From Otis tarda (lineage: Eukaryota > Chordata > Aves > Otidiformes > Otididae): DNA of 64,000 nt. The position numbers were made by a program, and so were the translations under genes. Every line of letters begins with the position of its first letter. Within the stretch, counting starts at the first letter, position 1. The stretch covers positions 4,224,501-4,288,500 of the forward strand of contig CM048576.1 in the NCBI GenBank assembly GCA_026413225.1, given 5' to 3'. Positions 46,291 to 61,037 of the stretch are shown here, piece after piece. The notes under the pieces were generated by a model that saw only the letters and a program-made list of their open reading frames with translations, did not search any database and was not told the DNA's origin.

Positions 46291-49200
46291 ATTCCGTAAA
46301 ACCAATGGAGCAGGAAGAAGGTAGGCTTTGTTCAAAGCTGGAGGTGAAACCCCCAACCCCCCAGAAAAAAAATTCCCTCCCTGACCTGAAATCAGTCCAG
46401 GCCACCCAGTTATGAAATCACAGAAACTAGGGATGGAGGAGTCTGCTGGGCTAAGACTACAACTGTGATTCAATGTTAATGTCCTTAATAGCAAGGCTAG
46501 GAGGAGCATATTATATATAGAAGTTCCTCCTCTTTTCCCATTTTCCTACCTGAATAGTATCTAGCATTTCTTGATTTACTGAAGACGGTAGTCTTCAGTT
46601 TCCAAACACTGTGTCATTTGTATTCTACAGCAGGAAGTGGAGTATAAGTGGATAAATGGAGTATAACCAAAGAACACAGAAGAGCTCCCATGAGTTTATC
46701 CAACAACTATTTGTATTTCAGTGAAACTTATCTTCACTTTGGAATGCTATTAAGTTTGAAAGTAGTACTGAAACTCTCCTCACTGTGTTATAGCATTCAG
46801 CACTACATACAATGTATAAAATTTATTTCACCTACAGTTGTAAACACCCTGCAAGCTGAAGGCACAGCAGGGTGCGGTTAACAGCTGGAGACTTAATTCC
46901 AAATCTGGCTGGCAAGTTTAGGCTACATGATAAAACCCTGTAGACATTTTGTCTGATAACTGATGAACATCAGCACATTTTCAAACAAGTTGTTCCGCTC
47001 TCCCAAATACCAGGAACAATTACAAGCCAAGTCACATTTTGTTTTTAAAATACTGGGTCAAATAATTTAAGTAATTTAAATGCATCAAGTTACTAAAAGT
47101 ATGTCTTGTTAGTCATGCTGCATTAGGAAAATCTATTTAATGTAAAGTGAGAAAAACACACCCACAACTAGTAACAGTGTTTTAAAAATTATACTTTCCC
47201 AAGTTAGTTCACGCATGCATGCACCATTCACTGTGGGACCAGCGCCTAACAACTACCTTGAAGCCAAGACAAAAAAAAGATATTTTTAAGACCTAAGGTG
47301 TCAAAACACACCAGAGAGAGGAAGGATTCCCAGCTTCCAACAGTACAAAGCATTCCATTCTAGCCCAGGAGGTTGAAAATATAACTGACCATAAATAGCA
47401 CAGCATTCAGATAACCATGTTGGGGTTTTTTTCCCCTCCCATACTAAAATATTATCAGAATTCAAGTATATGCTATCTCAAAAGCTGATCAAAGACAAAA
47501 ATATTTAGATTCAGACAAGGGCCCCCACCTTGGAAATATTTATTCATGTGCCTAACTTTAGTTCAATTTACTTCATTTACTCACATGCCTGAAATTAAGC
47601 TTGTCTGTGTTCACAAGATGCAAGTATAAATTACCACAACTTGTGCCGAGATGAGTAAGAAATATTGTGAAACCCGTACAAAAGAGAACAGCCAAAAACT
47701 GCTTGCTTGACAGAACTGATCTTTAATTAGGAGATGAACAGTTGCAATAGAAGCTTCTTCAGTGCCTTATTAGTTTCATTTAAATAAGATGTTGCTTGTT
47801 ACAGACAAACCCTTTTTACAGAAGTCTAAATTTGAGAGAAACACCTGACCACTCCAAACTCAGGAGAGATGAAAATTACTACATGCTCACTTATTGATCT
47901 TTTTCACACATTTAGAAAGAGAAGAGGAAAACCAAAGGTTAACTCAAAAGTCTGACCTGCTCCCCCAATACAAACTCCAAACTATGTCTGTTTAAAATTA
48001 CCTCATCCTACTTCAGGATTTCACCAAGTACTTAGTCAAAGAGACACCTTTTGCCAGCACCACCTCCATGGACTTTGGTGACAAAACGAGTTCTGTAACT
48101 GGCAGCTACACCTGCAGAAGGCTGAGCTGGATTGCACTCTCCTCTTGCTCATACATACCCGAACAGATCCTATAACTGGAAGAACTGAAGTCTGTTCTTG
48201 GGTGACAGTTAAAAATCACTGAACGATTTCATGGCTGTTTTGAGTGCAAGCAGTGCATACAATTCCTTCAGTACCTACCTTTCTTTTCAACACTCTGATT
48301 GGAACTGTACTGACAGTAGTCAGAAAAAGGCTGCATTTTCTGACTCAATCTAATAGGTTTAAGTAAGTCCCTTGAAACCACAGTAAGCATGGATGTCTTA
48401 AATGCCATTCTGCAGATATTTCCCAGAATTTAAACTTGAAAGAGATGGGAAGAAACAAACAAACAAACAAAAAAAAGTCTGTTTATTTTCCCAGTTTCCA
48501 GGTGCAGATATCCACCAGTGCAGTTTTTTTTTTTTCTGGGCCTAAAAGCCCTGAGAAAGGCATTGTGGGAGAGTGCTGACACGACCTGAACAAAAGCAGT
48601 ATTAGTGTGACCTTAATATAGAGCTAAAGGCAGTCTTCTGTCACAACAAAAAGGGGTAGACGTGTTCTGTATAGGACAGCGGGAGAGTAAAGGGAAATGA
48701 TGAGATAGCAAATGACAGGCGGATAGAGAGAAACACAGATGCAGCAAGTGGGCAACTATTAGCAACCAAGAAAAAACGCAGACAGAAGTCTGCCGTTTCA
48801 CTGTACTGCCCACAAACTACAGCTGTAACCACATCAGCTATTCTGTGGACAGCACTGATTCAACACATCAAGTCTATTTACCTTAGTGTTAATCAACTTA
48901 AAGAACAGTTTTATGCAGTGTCATCTTTTCTCCGTATCAAAGTACATCAGCCAGGAAACCACACAGTTTTCTTCCTCAAAAAAACCCCCACTGCATACTG
49001 GTGACAACAGATCGTTAACGCAAGGTGCAAGTACAGCCCGGCTGAGGAAGGGTCCCAAATGGCATGGATTCCTGGGAGCCATCAGGGCCTACGGACAGAT
49101 CTTATGAAGTTGTAGCAAGTGCACAAGGAGACGAAACCAAGCTAGGCAATAAAAGTTTCCATGTTATTTTTGTAGGAGTCCAAGGCAGCAACCACAGCTG

Positions 49201-51039
49201 ACACAATGACTCATGGAAGAATCGTTCATGGCATTATTAGCTTTAGATTACTGACAGCCTTGTGAACAGGCCTAGTCCCTGCCTTCTGAGAAGGAACACA
49301 GGAAGTTCAGTGAAGTGACTGGAGAGCCCATATAGCTAATATCCTCTTGCGTCGACTCCACATAGTTCTCCATCTTCTGAACGTTCCCGGCAACTTCAGT
49401 GCTGGATTTGCCCTAATTAAAGAATCAGTGAATACCTCCAACACAATTAATATTATATTGTTTTTCTGGGCCACCAGTGTTTCTATACATAACTAGAATA
49501 TGCCACGCAATTTTCCTTTTAGGTTAGAAAATGCAGAGCAGCCAATATAGCTCATCAACATACTTCTTCACAGATCAGTGTAAGGATCAGTGCAAGGGAC
49601 CAGCGCTATGGCAATCAAAAGCATCGAGTTAAGCACTTAATGCAAACTAGGTTAAGATAAATTTGATTAAAATCAAGGAAAAAAAAAAATATGCCTTTTC
49701 ACAAGTCTGGAAAGTTAGCAGACTTCTGATGGTCTTTAAGAAGAGCAGGTCAGGACTTCAAGAGGAAAGCATTTCTACAGGGAAAGAGCACCTTTCCCTC
49801 ACAGGGATGTTTCCTCTTCAAGCTTTAAATCTCTCTCTCTCACTCTTGCAGTTAACCAGAGATTTATTCTGGGTCAGGGTTTTGTCAAGAGGGGTGAAGA
49901 GAAGGCAGCAGCATGAGAAGGCAGCAAGAAAAGAGAAGATCTGTTTAAAAAGAAGAGAGAAAAACAGAACGCAAAGATATGTCTTTTTATAAAACAGATT
50001 ACAAGAACATGAAGATTTTGCCTCCACACAAGGAGATACATGGAATTTCCTTGTTATACAGGTAGCATGTCCATCTAAATGAATATTGTTCCCTCTGGGA
50101 AATACTTCTTTGGAGATACATGTGACTGGCTGTAAAAGAAGCTTGCAACCCTGTCTGTTAAAGAGACAAAATAAAAATAAAGGAAAACTGAGAAGGAGGG
50201 TATTTTGAATATACTATAGCAAACTAGTTCTTTCCTTAGCACCCTTTTGCTGTAAAACTTTCAGATGGGAAAGGTTTATATTTCTCTATGAACAGCAACT
50301 TTTGGAAAGGGTAGAAGAAAAGCATCTCTAGAGAAGTTCCATCCACAGTTCAGTCATTCAGTCCCAGCCCAAGCAAGTGCCTCAGCTATTTTCCATGACA
50401 CAAGCACTTGGATTTTTCCAAGAGCTGATGTCAGGGCTTTTCATGGAGAAAGAACTGCATTTACAGGGCAGGCAAGGAAGGAGGGCTTCCCCAGCAGCTA
50501 TTCTCAATGTGGCCTTTGTGCTGCTCTGCTGCTGAAGCCAGGACCCTGCAAGAACTCTTAGTCCCTGCAGAAACTCTACAAAGGGGAGGGGGAAGAGACA
50601 TTTTCAGCAGCCTGTACTGTTCTTCCACTCCTGACTGACTTCCAAGGCTCAGAAGCATCAGCTTTCCATCTATAGGGCCTGAAGTTACAGCCTTTTAAGA
50701 CAAGGACACCTATTGTTTAATATCTCTACAATGGGGTAAAAGCAGACAAACTAAAACTGGGGAAGGGGGAAGTGGAAGAGAACATAAATAAACAAAGTTG
50801 CTCATGTTTCCCTAACACTGCATTTAGATTCAGTCTAAAAGCAAGATTCAAGCAATAGGGATGTGGTTTGCCCACAGAACGTAGTTCAAAGCAGGAATAA
50901 ACTCTGTGGAAACTGATGAAGAACAGAGGCTGCCCAATCACAGTTATCTTCTACTGGTTTCTCAACCTGACTGGTTACACATTACTAAATCCGTCAGTTT
51001 CCACCTCTGGGAAAGAAATATTTACATCTTTGAAATTAA

Positions 51040-51112
51040 AAAAAAAAAAAAAAAAAAAAAAACCACCACCAAAAAACCCAAAACAAGACAAAAAAACCCA
51101 CACCAGAAATAC
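51040..51112 (+). repeat. A/C-rich low-complexity tract
   Basis: An A run of about 22 followed by CCACCACC and A runs broken by CCC, in intron 1. It inflates two overlapping Lys/Pro-rich open frames that are not genes. Confidence 0.85.
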
Positions 51113-54100
51113 CTTAAAAAGCCAAAGATTTTTTCTAAAAAGAACTTCAGAAAGTTTTATCATATCAAAAATTTAAGCAAAATTCTACTGCACTGCAGAG
51201 AAGACATGTCCACAATTTGTTCATTTGCTGCAAGCTTTTATTGCATGACTCACTTAACAGAATTGACCAGGTACAGGAGAAAGGTCAAGCCTTATGATTT
51301 CAGAAGTTATGACCCAGTTTTCTCTCTTCTTTATTTATTTTTAAGTAGGCTATAGACAAATATTCCCAGGCATAGAGTTCAAACCTCCCCGAAGGAAGGA
51401 AAAGCGGCTGAAATATGCAGTTTGGTCGTATTAGAAGAGCTCCAAAATAGCTGCCTTCTCTACATCTTCATATCATCTTAGGAAAATGAGTTTCAGCTCT
51501 TTGAGGGGGAAAAAGTGCAGAACACATTTGTTCTATTCTTTTCTCCAGTTTTCATTTCTGAAAATCACTTTACATTGCCCACAGACTGTTCTTCTATGAA
51601 AGAATCAAATAAAACAAGGTTTCTTGCGCAGACAGGGCGTGGCAGTCAAAATTAACCTGCCTCCCTAAAGCGGAGCTAATTACGGGGAAATGAAATGTTT
51701 GCTTTGCTTGCCAATAATTGCAATATAGAACTGGCTCAATGGAAGCAGCCCTACTCCCCGCCTCCCTACCACCACTCCTCCTACACGCGTCTGGAAAAGC
51801 TTTCTAGTTAGATGCATACAAAAATCAAAGCAAGAGACAAAGGAGCAAGAGCACTGCGCCAGACAATTTTATTTTCCTAAACCAAGCGTAGAAACCTAAA
51901 GCCATCAACTGCCACAGGATTTGCTTTCACTCGACGCACACATAAGGGCCTGGAGATCACTTGTGTTGCTCCAGCGTGTCAAGCAGTTGTTGCATTTCAC
52001 TGGGCACACAGCCTAGTTCCTTATTAATGCCATACCTCGCTTGCGGTTGTTATGAACCAGCAAAGAGACTAAGTGTGGAAACAGTTCTTAAAAACAGTAA
52101 AAGACAGCAATTAGAAAGGGAGGAAAAAAAAAACACAGTGCACGAAACACAACTGGAAATGTAGCTTTCAAAATACCATAACGCTAACTCAAATTATCCA
52201 GCTTTAAGTTTTGCAAATATATGTAGAAGGTTCAGAGCCATATTTGAATATTTGGCCCAGAGTTCACATTTCTGGCAAGTAAGTGAATACAGTTGCCTGG
52301 CACAGGAATAGCACACTTCTATAGCTTGTCCCTAATAAATGTAGCTCAGGTATAGATAGCAGTAAAAAAGTATTGACATTAAAACATATTTACTACTCTT
52401 CCAACATGTTTTTCAAAAGACGTTTTCAAGAACCAGTGAGGCTAAGTGGCTGTTCTGCTCCTCAGCATTATGAACTCATGTCTCACTTAGTATCTCACTG
52501 TAGATTTACCTTGATACAGATGTTACTATAATTTGAAAACATTAGCAGAAGTACACAGCTCAGCAATACATTCACCAATGGATTTATATATTCAAAAGGT
52601 ATCATCAGTTTGACAGAGGTACTGTACAATGCAAAATTTCATTAAGTTACTCCTATGATAAATAAGGTTAGCATGACTAAAATACTTAGCTCCAAGAAAA
52701 GCATCTTGGAGCTAATAATTTAAATTTTTCTTCAATTCTCTTGTTAGCTCGTTTTAAAGGTTAATGCGTGTTTACTTGTCTAGAAACACAATGCCAACAC
52801 TTCAAACCGAAGACTTGCCTGCTCATCAGAACTAGGAATTTATTAGTTCAAAGCTAAGCAGATACTCAACCAAAAAGCATTTTCAGCTCTGCATTTCCTT
52901 CTCCCACCCAGTCATGAACCTTTGGTCAAACTACACCCATTCTGCACGGGATGTGCAGACAGCATCCACCCTAACGACCTTTGCAAAGCTTCTAAATATT
53001 TGCCAGCTGCAATAAACTAATTTACAGCTAATATATCTTAAACTACCCAAAGGCAAAGTGCTCCCAGAGGCCTAATTTACACCAGGGAAAAAAATTGAAT
53101 AAACAATTTTACAAACAAAAGCTGTAGCACAGAGAGGACCAAGAAATCATTACCATATTGTTGCTTAACCTGTGTAGCATATTATTAGCTCTTAGCCCTT
53201 CACATCTTCCAATCCAGCTAATTCTGCCGGTGAAGTTTTACTCATGTAGATGCAAACACCAAGGGCAACAGAAATGTAAACTATCTGAGATTAAATTAAA
53301 AATATGCAACTAATTGAACATTTCACCTTACTTGCTCCAACCTCTCCCAAGAGGGTTTCTATCCTAGCATTAACTTGTATTTTTAAAAGATCCATGGAAA
53401 ATTTCTCAACCACACATCTCAGAATATACAAAAAAGAAATATGTGATGTAAAATGAGCTATAAAGAGATTAGCAACACTGCATACTAAACTTAAAGCCAT
53501 CTTAGTTTTTTACATTGCCTAAGAAAAATAAAGATACTTGTGATATGTAAACACATTCTTTCTCCCCTGAAATGCAGGTCTCACCTACAAAATACAAGAC
53601 AAAAGATGCACATAGCATACACTGCATGAGAAGCGAAAAAAATTACACAGGCATTCGTGGCATGCTTTGCTCCTTTGCATTTCATCTTCTCCTTCATACA
53701 AATTACAGGATAAATCCAGAAAGACCAACTGTAAAGAACTGGAGCAGAACACAGGATTAGGATTGCACAGAAACATCAAGCCCTGTTTTTTCTACTATAA
53801 AATGGAAGAGAGAAAAAACAGTAGCAAAGCCATGGTACCTGTAAAATGGCTCAAGATCCTGAGAACAGCATGTGAGTCAAATACATTGCTATTAATACAC
53901 CTCCAAATATGTTTGTATTAGTATTTTCCTCTTGGATCTCTTAAATTAAGTACAAATACAAGAAAAGAAAAAACATTTAGTCAGGAAACCTACCAGCGCT
54001 AAGGTGATGGCAGTAAAATTTCTCAAGACACGTGGCAGCGGTATAGAGATAACCAAGCCAGAAATATCAATGCCAGTTTTAAGTGGTTTCCCCACCCCCT

Positions 54101-55550
54101 TCATTTCCATCAGTCCTTGGTACCCCCTCCTCATACAGGCACAACGCTGAGAACTGCCAACTCTCACTGACTTTGGCAATAGCAGAGCTTGCAATAACTT
54201 GCAGATTACTGCTCAATATTTATACAGTTACCTCTTCATGTCAGAGCCACTTACAGTGCTGCCCTTTCTGCAAAAATGACCATCTGTCAACAAAGGGAAG
54301 TAACCACTTTATAGTATATCCACTCAGGGGCGGGGGGGAAGGCTTTTTACAGATATGCTTATATACATATGTATAATGTAAAAATCAAATCCCCATAGCA
54401 GTGATTAGCATCTCACAGCCCTTGTACATCAAATCTTCATATCCATAAATTAGTAGAAACTATTGCAAATGGAGAGAAGTCTCTCAATGCTCTGATGGCT
54501 GCCGCTGTATTAATGCTGTCTCAATTCTGCACCAACAGTACTGTCCAGACCATCATTGCATCTATCCTCTACTGATGTAATTTGCTTAATTTTTAGAATA
54601 CTTCACAATTAAAAAAAAAAAAACCCACACAGAAAAGATGAGTGAAAACTATTCAGAAAAAGAAACACTCAAAGATGGTTTCTTTAACACCAATACCTAA
54701 TTTAACATACCATAAAATATCAGCTTATCAAAAATCACATTCACTTAGACTGCAAAAGCTGGTGAGAAGGTTCTGCTAACATGCTGGTATGTAATTCAAC
54801 ATTTAAAAATGGAAAGAAGGCAGTGCTGCCAGCATCTACATCTAAGGCATCTTTCCTAGCTGTCAAAACCTTTGTTCTTGAGCTGAGACACTGAGGTACA
54901 GATTTTCACAGCAAGTCTATTTAGTTGGTCATTTTCACAACGAAAATACAAAAGAGTAACTAAGGTTCACATAGCAGGTATTGGGGGGGGGGGACGGACA
55001 AAACAAAAACCTCAAACCAAAACCCTTCAAGAGAAAAATCTCCCTCCTCTCTGCTTTTTCCAACAGATATTAAAGGAAAAATCCTTTCTCTCTCTCCTCT
55101 GCATTCAAGGAAGCTATTTTCTCATCTTTCAGTATATTCATATATGACAGAATAAGAACAAAGACTCTTAGACATTACCTGTTTCACAAGACCAAGTCAG
55201 CTGAACAGGAAGATCCCAAAGGCCCATTTCCAGGGGGAGTGCACCGAGACCAAGCCCTCTCCAAGGAGCATAAGGGAGCTCTCTTGGAAGCTTTCCAGTT
55301 TTTTTTCCTGCTTATCCGATATCCTTGAGAGGCATCTGCCTGATTGTTCCACTGACCACTTGAGGGAAGGAAAGAAACTCCACCTCTTCTCTCCCACCTC
55401 CTCCCAACCACCAACAGCTATGGCCCAATGCTGCACTGCTAATGGACACACAGAGAATAGCATCCCACAGAGACAGCATGCAACAAGAAAGCAGAAGAGA
55501 GCTAGGATTTTAAAATTTAGCACTTCCAGCTGTCCTGAGGGACAGAACAA

Positions 55551-55670
55551 TATACACGTATATACGTATTTATGTATATACAATAGATACACACGTTCTG
55601 TATGATTTATATGTACGTACAGATGCATGTATACGTCTATATACATATATGTATGTGTGCATACATGTGA
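55551..55670 (+). repeat. Degenerate alternating TA/CA/CG tract
   Basis: About 120 bp dominated by alternating pyrimidine-purine steps such as TATACACGTATATACGTA and ATATACATATATGTATGTGT. It looks like a decayed compound dinucleotide satellite in intron 1. Confidence 0.7.
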
Positions 55671-56912
55671 TTAAATCAGACCACTAACCAAAGAAACTGC
55701 ATCACATGAGGCACATGAACAAAGGCTTGGCATACAGCAACGAGATTTTTCCTTCAACCTACTTTCAGCCTTTTACAGGGTCACACTATGACACATAATG
55801 TATTTTGTTTTCAGGCATTTTGAAAACATCCAATCACCGTGGCACCTGAAAAGCACACAGTCTCAGAAAAACAGACCCTCTGTATTGTTTTAGAAGAGAA
55901 GAGGGCAGGAAAGAGGGCGAGAATGAAAGCATGCCTCTTTCTGTCATCCAGGGAAAGAAACTGGGAGGTCAAAACAGGGGGGCAATGAGCTTAGTGCTCT
56001 TATAGCTTATATGACTGGTCAAGCCCTGAGGAAGAAGGATTGGAGGGTGAAGGGGCTGTTTTCTTTTTCTGCCCCAATAACCTAATTAAGTTTGTGAGCA
56101 CTGCTAGCAGGATAGAAATTTCTTCACGCTACGCTGTCTGTTTGTGTTTGATTAATGTAAATCTTCCCAGGGCTCTAACCATGCCCCAGGCAGCGTGATG
56201 CCTGGCTCTCCATTAACAAGCATCCAAGCTGCCACGTACAGCAGGATGAGAGAGAAAGCAAGATGTCTATTTCAGCCTTTGCCATAAAACCATCTAGCTC
56301 AATCGAAATAATTTTTTGGTGATTTGATTTGATTACCATTCCTAATTAAATTCCATATCTTTCCCAAATCACGTGGCCTATTAAAAAGATGAAACTGCAG
56401 CAATGCACTTAACAGTAGTGAGTTTCTTTTGCATTTCCTCAGCTCTCATGACCAAATTTTTTAGACTACACTCACCACAACTTCTGTGCTGCCCAATCCA
56501 ATGAGTGCTGGTACCAAATATAATCTCCAAGCCACAACTGCATCAAGGCTATAATTATACAGTAGATGGGAAGCCAAAGAAATCAACTCCTACCCCTACA
56601 TCTATCTGCTCTAATTTCCCAGTTAGAGCTTGTATTTTCCATGCTTCTATCTTTTCCAGTGGCATGCATTATCATTTTCTAAATAGTAGTAAGTTGTATT
56701 TCATTGGTTCTTATTTTGAAGTGTTTGCCCAGCTCCTCATTTTCTAGGAATTTCACAAATCAGAAAAGAAAATGTCAGCTCTCAAAAAGAAAACGGTAAC
56801 AAGAGGAAAGCAAAAAACCCAAGACATAGCCACCTGCTCAGATACTCACTGACTAGCAGCCCTTCCTTTCAGAGTCCTGGTATATGACCCAAAGCGGGGC
56901 GGGGGGGGGGCA

Positions 56913-56966
56913 ACAAAAAAAAAGAAAAAGAAAAAAACCACAAAAAAAACCCACACCCAACAAAGC
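56913..56966 (+). repeat. A/C-rich tract next to a poly-G run
   Basis: A runs broken by G and C, directly after the run of ten G at 56901-56910. Intron 1. Confidence 0.8.
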
Positions 56967-59900
56967 CAGCCAGCCCACAAACAGTACAGTTTTTTAGGCA
57001 AATGTGAGTTAAGGAAGCAAGGGAAAAGCCATTGCAAATCCAAGAGCAGAGCTTCATATCCAGTTTATATTCATGCCTGAGTGAGCATCACATGCACCAA
57101 ACAGCCACTGCTAAGGCATAAAGAGGGTGTCAAAACAGAGATATTTTTAAACCTGGGTTACATTTTAAAGTCAAGTATTTCCTAATTCTTCTCCACAATG
57201 CTCCTCATCATTAAATAAAACAATGTGAACAGGCCAATATGCCATACTTTCCTAACTACATTTTGCTTAAAAACACTGCAGTTTCCTATTTCCTTCATTA
57301 TGCAGAATACCTTCTACTAACTGCAGCAGTCCAAACAATGCACTTCAACAAGATCTTGGAACGGATGGTCAGAACCAGATCTGCTCCTCTCCACAGAGAT
57401 TCACATTCCCTAGCTGCATGCCTCAGTTTACCCTTCACTAAAACTGCCGATTACCCTACTGCAGGGAAATACTGAAAGTTTAAGATTTGTAAGTTACAAA
57501 TTTACAAAGCTTTACAATCCTAAGAACAAATATGTACAACATTGTAGAGTATTATTTATTATATCCTTGCAAAACTCAAATTCCTCCGAGCGGAGTGTTT
57601 ACTTTTTGAAAGTTGCATATAAAATATTTCATTTGAAACCATTCAGGTTAGTGAACAAATGGAGGAATACAACAGGAATATGCTTCAAGGCTGTGTTATG
57701 CCTTTACCTCAGAAAGGACATTTTCCATCTCCTTAAGCATAAAAACTCTCTTACCAGCATCAACACGTGGGAAAAGAAATGTATTTGTATCATAAAACAA
57801 TCTTAAAAGCTTCAGAAACAGATATTGCAGCCTTCTCTTTACTACAAAGTCTAAAGCACTTTGGAAAAACCAAATGAAATTTCAGTCCATCAGGAAAAGT
57901 ATCGAGTAGGAAAAGGATTTAAGCACAGGGCACAGCAACAGCACTTCTGGAGAACTATTAAGAAAATGAACTCTTGAGTCCAACATTGAATTTGTTCATT
58001 TCATGCTCTAAGGTTTCTTTTACATGGCAAAAACAATATAGAAGGGATCAGTGTAAGCAAACTGGGCCTGTCCTGTAGATTACTTCTTTCCTGAACTACT
58101 GAATTTCTGAAAGAGCATTGCTTTCTAAAGCTTCAACCACCTTTTGAAGCTTGTTACGTCCAGACTCAAAATATCACAGAGGTAGCATGCATCACGACTT
58201 GAGACAAAGTTCTTTTTCTTACTTACAATGGGGAAGGGCATATGAATAACTGATTTTTAACAGGATTATTATCCACTATGATCATTGCAGAACTGCACAG
58301 ACCAGTCATGTAAGACTTAATTGTAGTTATTCCCTTATGCACATAATAAACTTATAATTTTACAATATTAACTTTTATTTATGTTTTATCTACAGCTTTT
58401 GGGAAAAAGCAACACAATGCATTCCTTTCAAGTACAAACCAATGCAGCTGCCAGGAAACAGTGTAAAAACAAGAAAGATTCAGGAATGGAAGCTTGTATC
58501 TTGCTTCCTACTCTGATTTCCCAGATTTCCTTCCCTCAGTACTCTCTCAGCCACAGGACACAAGAAGACAACAATTTGGTGGGGAAAAAAAAAAAATAAA
58601 TCAATCTCTGACCAAAAAAAAGCAAGAGTCTGGTACAACCAGGATTTTAAAAGAAATTAGAGACAGCTAAGATAGTCCTAGTTATCCAGTCCTAGCTGTA
58701 TATTAAATCTACAGGGATTTGTACAGTTCTGGACAACAGCAGGAAAGGAGGATAAGGAAAGAAAAAAAAAAATGGAAAAGAGACACCACTTTCCACATCA
58801 TTAAAAAATAAATCTCTCCTAAGAACAGAGGAAAGATGGTAAAAGAATAAGTAGATAACTCCTCCTCATTTAGCCAGACTTCTTTTCTCTTTTAGAAAAA
58901 GTGTAATAAAACATAAGACAATTAAGTTAAATAAGTTCTTCTAAAAACATCACACAAGTTACAAGCCTCTATATTTCAGGTTTTACTTTCCAGAATTTTC
59001 AAATCTCTTTGTCCATCATTCTTCGTCAAGTAACCATAATTTTAGTCCCTACTGCCTCCCTTACACTCTCTATTGATTAAGAAATGCTGTACTTCTTGCC
59101 CGTATACAAACCACACACACTGCAAGAAACATAAGCAAAGCTCTTCTCCTTGTTCAATGACAGTATTAGCAGCTCTCAGCTGGTTAGGCTGGGATACGGT
59201 AAATATTTATGCAGAATTCACAGACCTTTACCCCAATAAGGAGCCAGGCATGGGAAAATAACAGCTTCCCAGAGCTCCATGAAGAGGAAGTGAAGTGGTC
59301 CCCAAGGAATGGAGTCCACACCCACGGAAAAAAAAAAAAAAATTTCATGGAGCGGCAACACATATAATCACTACCACTGCTGGTTGAGTTACTACAACAA
59401 AAACTAAGGATTCAAAACACCAAACACTAAGCATCTTGTTTGCAGCTTAGCTGAAGAGGCTGAACCTCACTCTCAATTTTTGGGAAGTTCAAAGAGGCAT
59501 AGACGAAGAAATCTATTCTTGAAAAGGGATTTAGTTCCATTTTTAGTCCCTAACATTGTAAAACATCACTTCAATATACAAAAAGCTTGCCAATGCACTT
59601 CCTTAGTCCCTAAAATCACAAATGACAGGCAGAATGGCTGTTCCGTTCCCCCACCAGGGTATCTAAATACTTTATAGAGCCCTATGTTACATGCACTGAC
59701 CCTTATTCTCTCCCTTCCATTTTACAGGCTCAGGATGCTAATTTCTCCTATCTTTTACATAAAGCAACAAAATACATCCTATGCATCTTAAATAAACAGG
59801 AACTAGTAAACAGCTACTGTGTTTGTTAGGTTTTTTTTGAACAAGAGCATGTAAATATAAAGACAAAAAGATATGCAAGAAATCTCATACTGCAAGAATA

Positions 59901-61037
59901 AAGAGTTCACTAGATAACCTGCATCTTTTAGACACATCAGAGAAACATCTGAGTCTTTTCCAGTACAAAAACAGTGGACTGCTATTTAGAATGTAGATAG
60001 CCACTGAGAAGTCACAAAGATGTTAGAGGCATTGAACTTTGCTTTAGTAGTAGAAAGTATGGTGAATGTCTTTTTCTTTTTTTTAAAAAAAAAAAAAAGT
60101 CAGAACTGTCATACTTCATTCACAATGGCACTTCCTTCTTGTCACTAAGAGAACTATAAACTACACCTCCCCCCTCCCACCATGCCTACGCTGCCTTATT
60201 TTCAAGTCACAAACATTTTATTTTTGATTCAGATGCACCTTGGTCTTTGGCCTTCTGTCTTTACAGAACTGATACCAAATCTTCAATACAGTTTCTGCCA
60301 GCAGCAGCACACAAACACTGCCCGACCCACTGCTGTTATCCACACTTGTTGTACCACATACACACGATTCCTTTCTGCCATGTGCAGAACTGCACAGACT
60401 CAACACATGCAGAGTGGGTAAGTTCACTCTGCCTTCATAGCACAGATTGCGTTCTTTCATAAACTTTCATCGGTCTGAAATACCAACAACTCACAAGCAG
60501 CATACAACTAAGACATCTTCTGTTTGGGTACTTCAGACATGCTTTATGGAAAACAGAAGACAACCTGATGAACAAACAAGTAAATCTTTCATTTGAGTAT
60601 CCAAAGTATGTTGCATTACATAATAGGTAATGGAAGTTAAAGATACAGAAACTTCTTCCTAGGAATTTCTGCAAGTCAGAGTAGACAATTTAAGGAGAGC
60701 TTATGCCAGACGACGTAATAATTTCACAAAACCACTGCTTCACATATACAAACTCTTCATTAATTCAGCTTCTTAGAAACATGCCTTAAATTACTGGAAT
60801 TCAGTTTGAAAAATAGGAAACTGAGGTACAGAAACAGGAAATTATTTTTGTAGTAAAGAAGTAGATCAACAATTGCTGAAGTAGAAACGATATCCAAATT
60901 ATTTGACCAGTACTCAGACATTCTATCTTCAGTAAGTACCATAATTCCTTTTTCAAAAGATTATTAAGAGAAGTCTGTATGGCACTCTGTAAGGTACAGA
61001 AACCAAGTCACAGATACTTGGCATACACATTATATTT

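Noticed and set aside
45716-46405. Minus-strand open frame of 229 codons in intron 1
   Set aside because: Composition is unlike a folded protein, no family is recognised, it overlaps plus-strand frames and depends on a GC-rich block. Kept only as a finding about the block.
50906-51355. Plus-strand Lys/Pro-rich open frames of 149 and 86 codons
   Set aside because: Both are created by the A/C-rich tract at 51040-51112.
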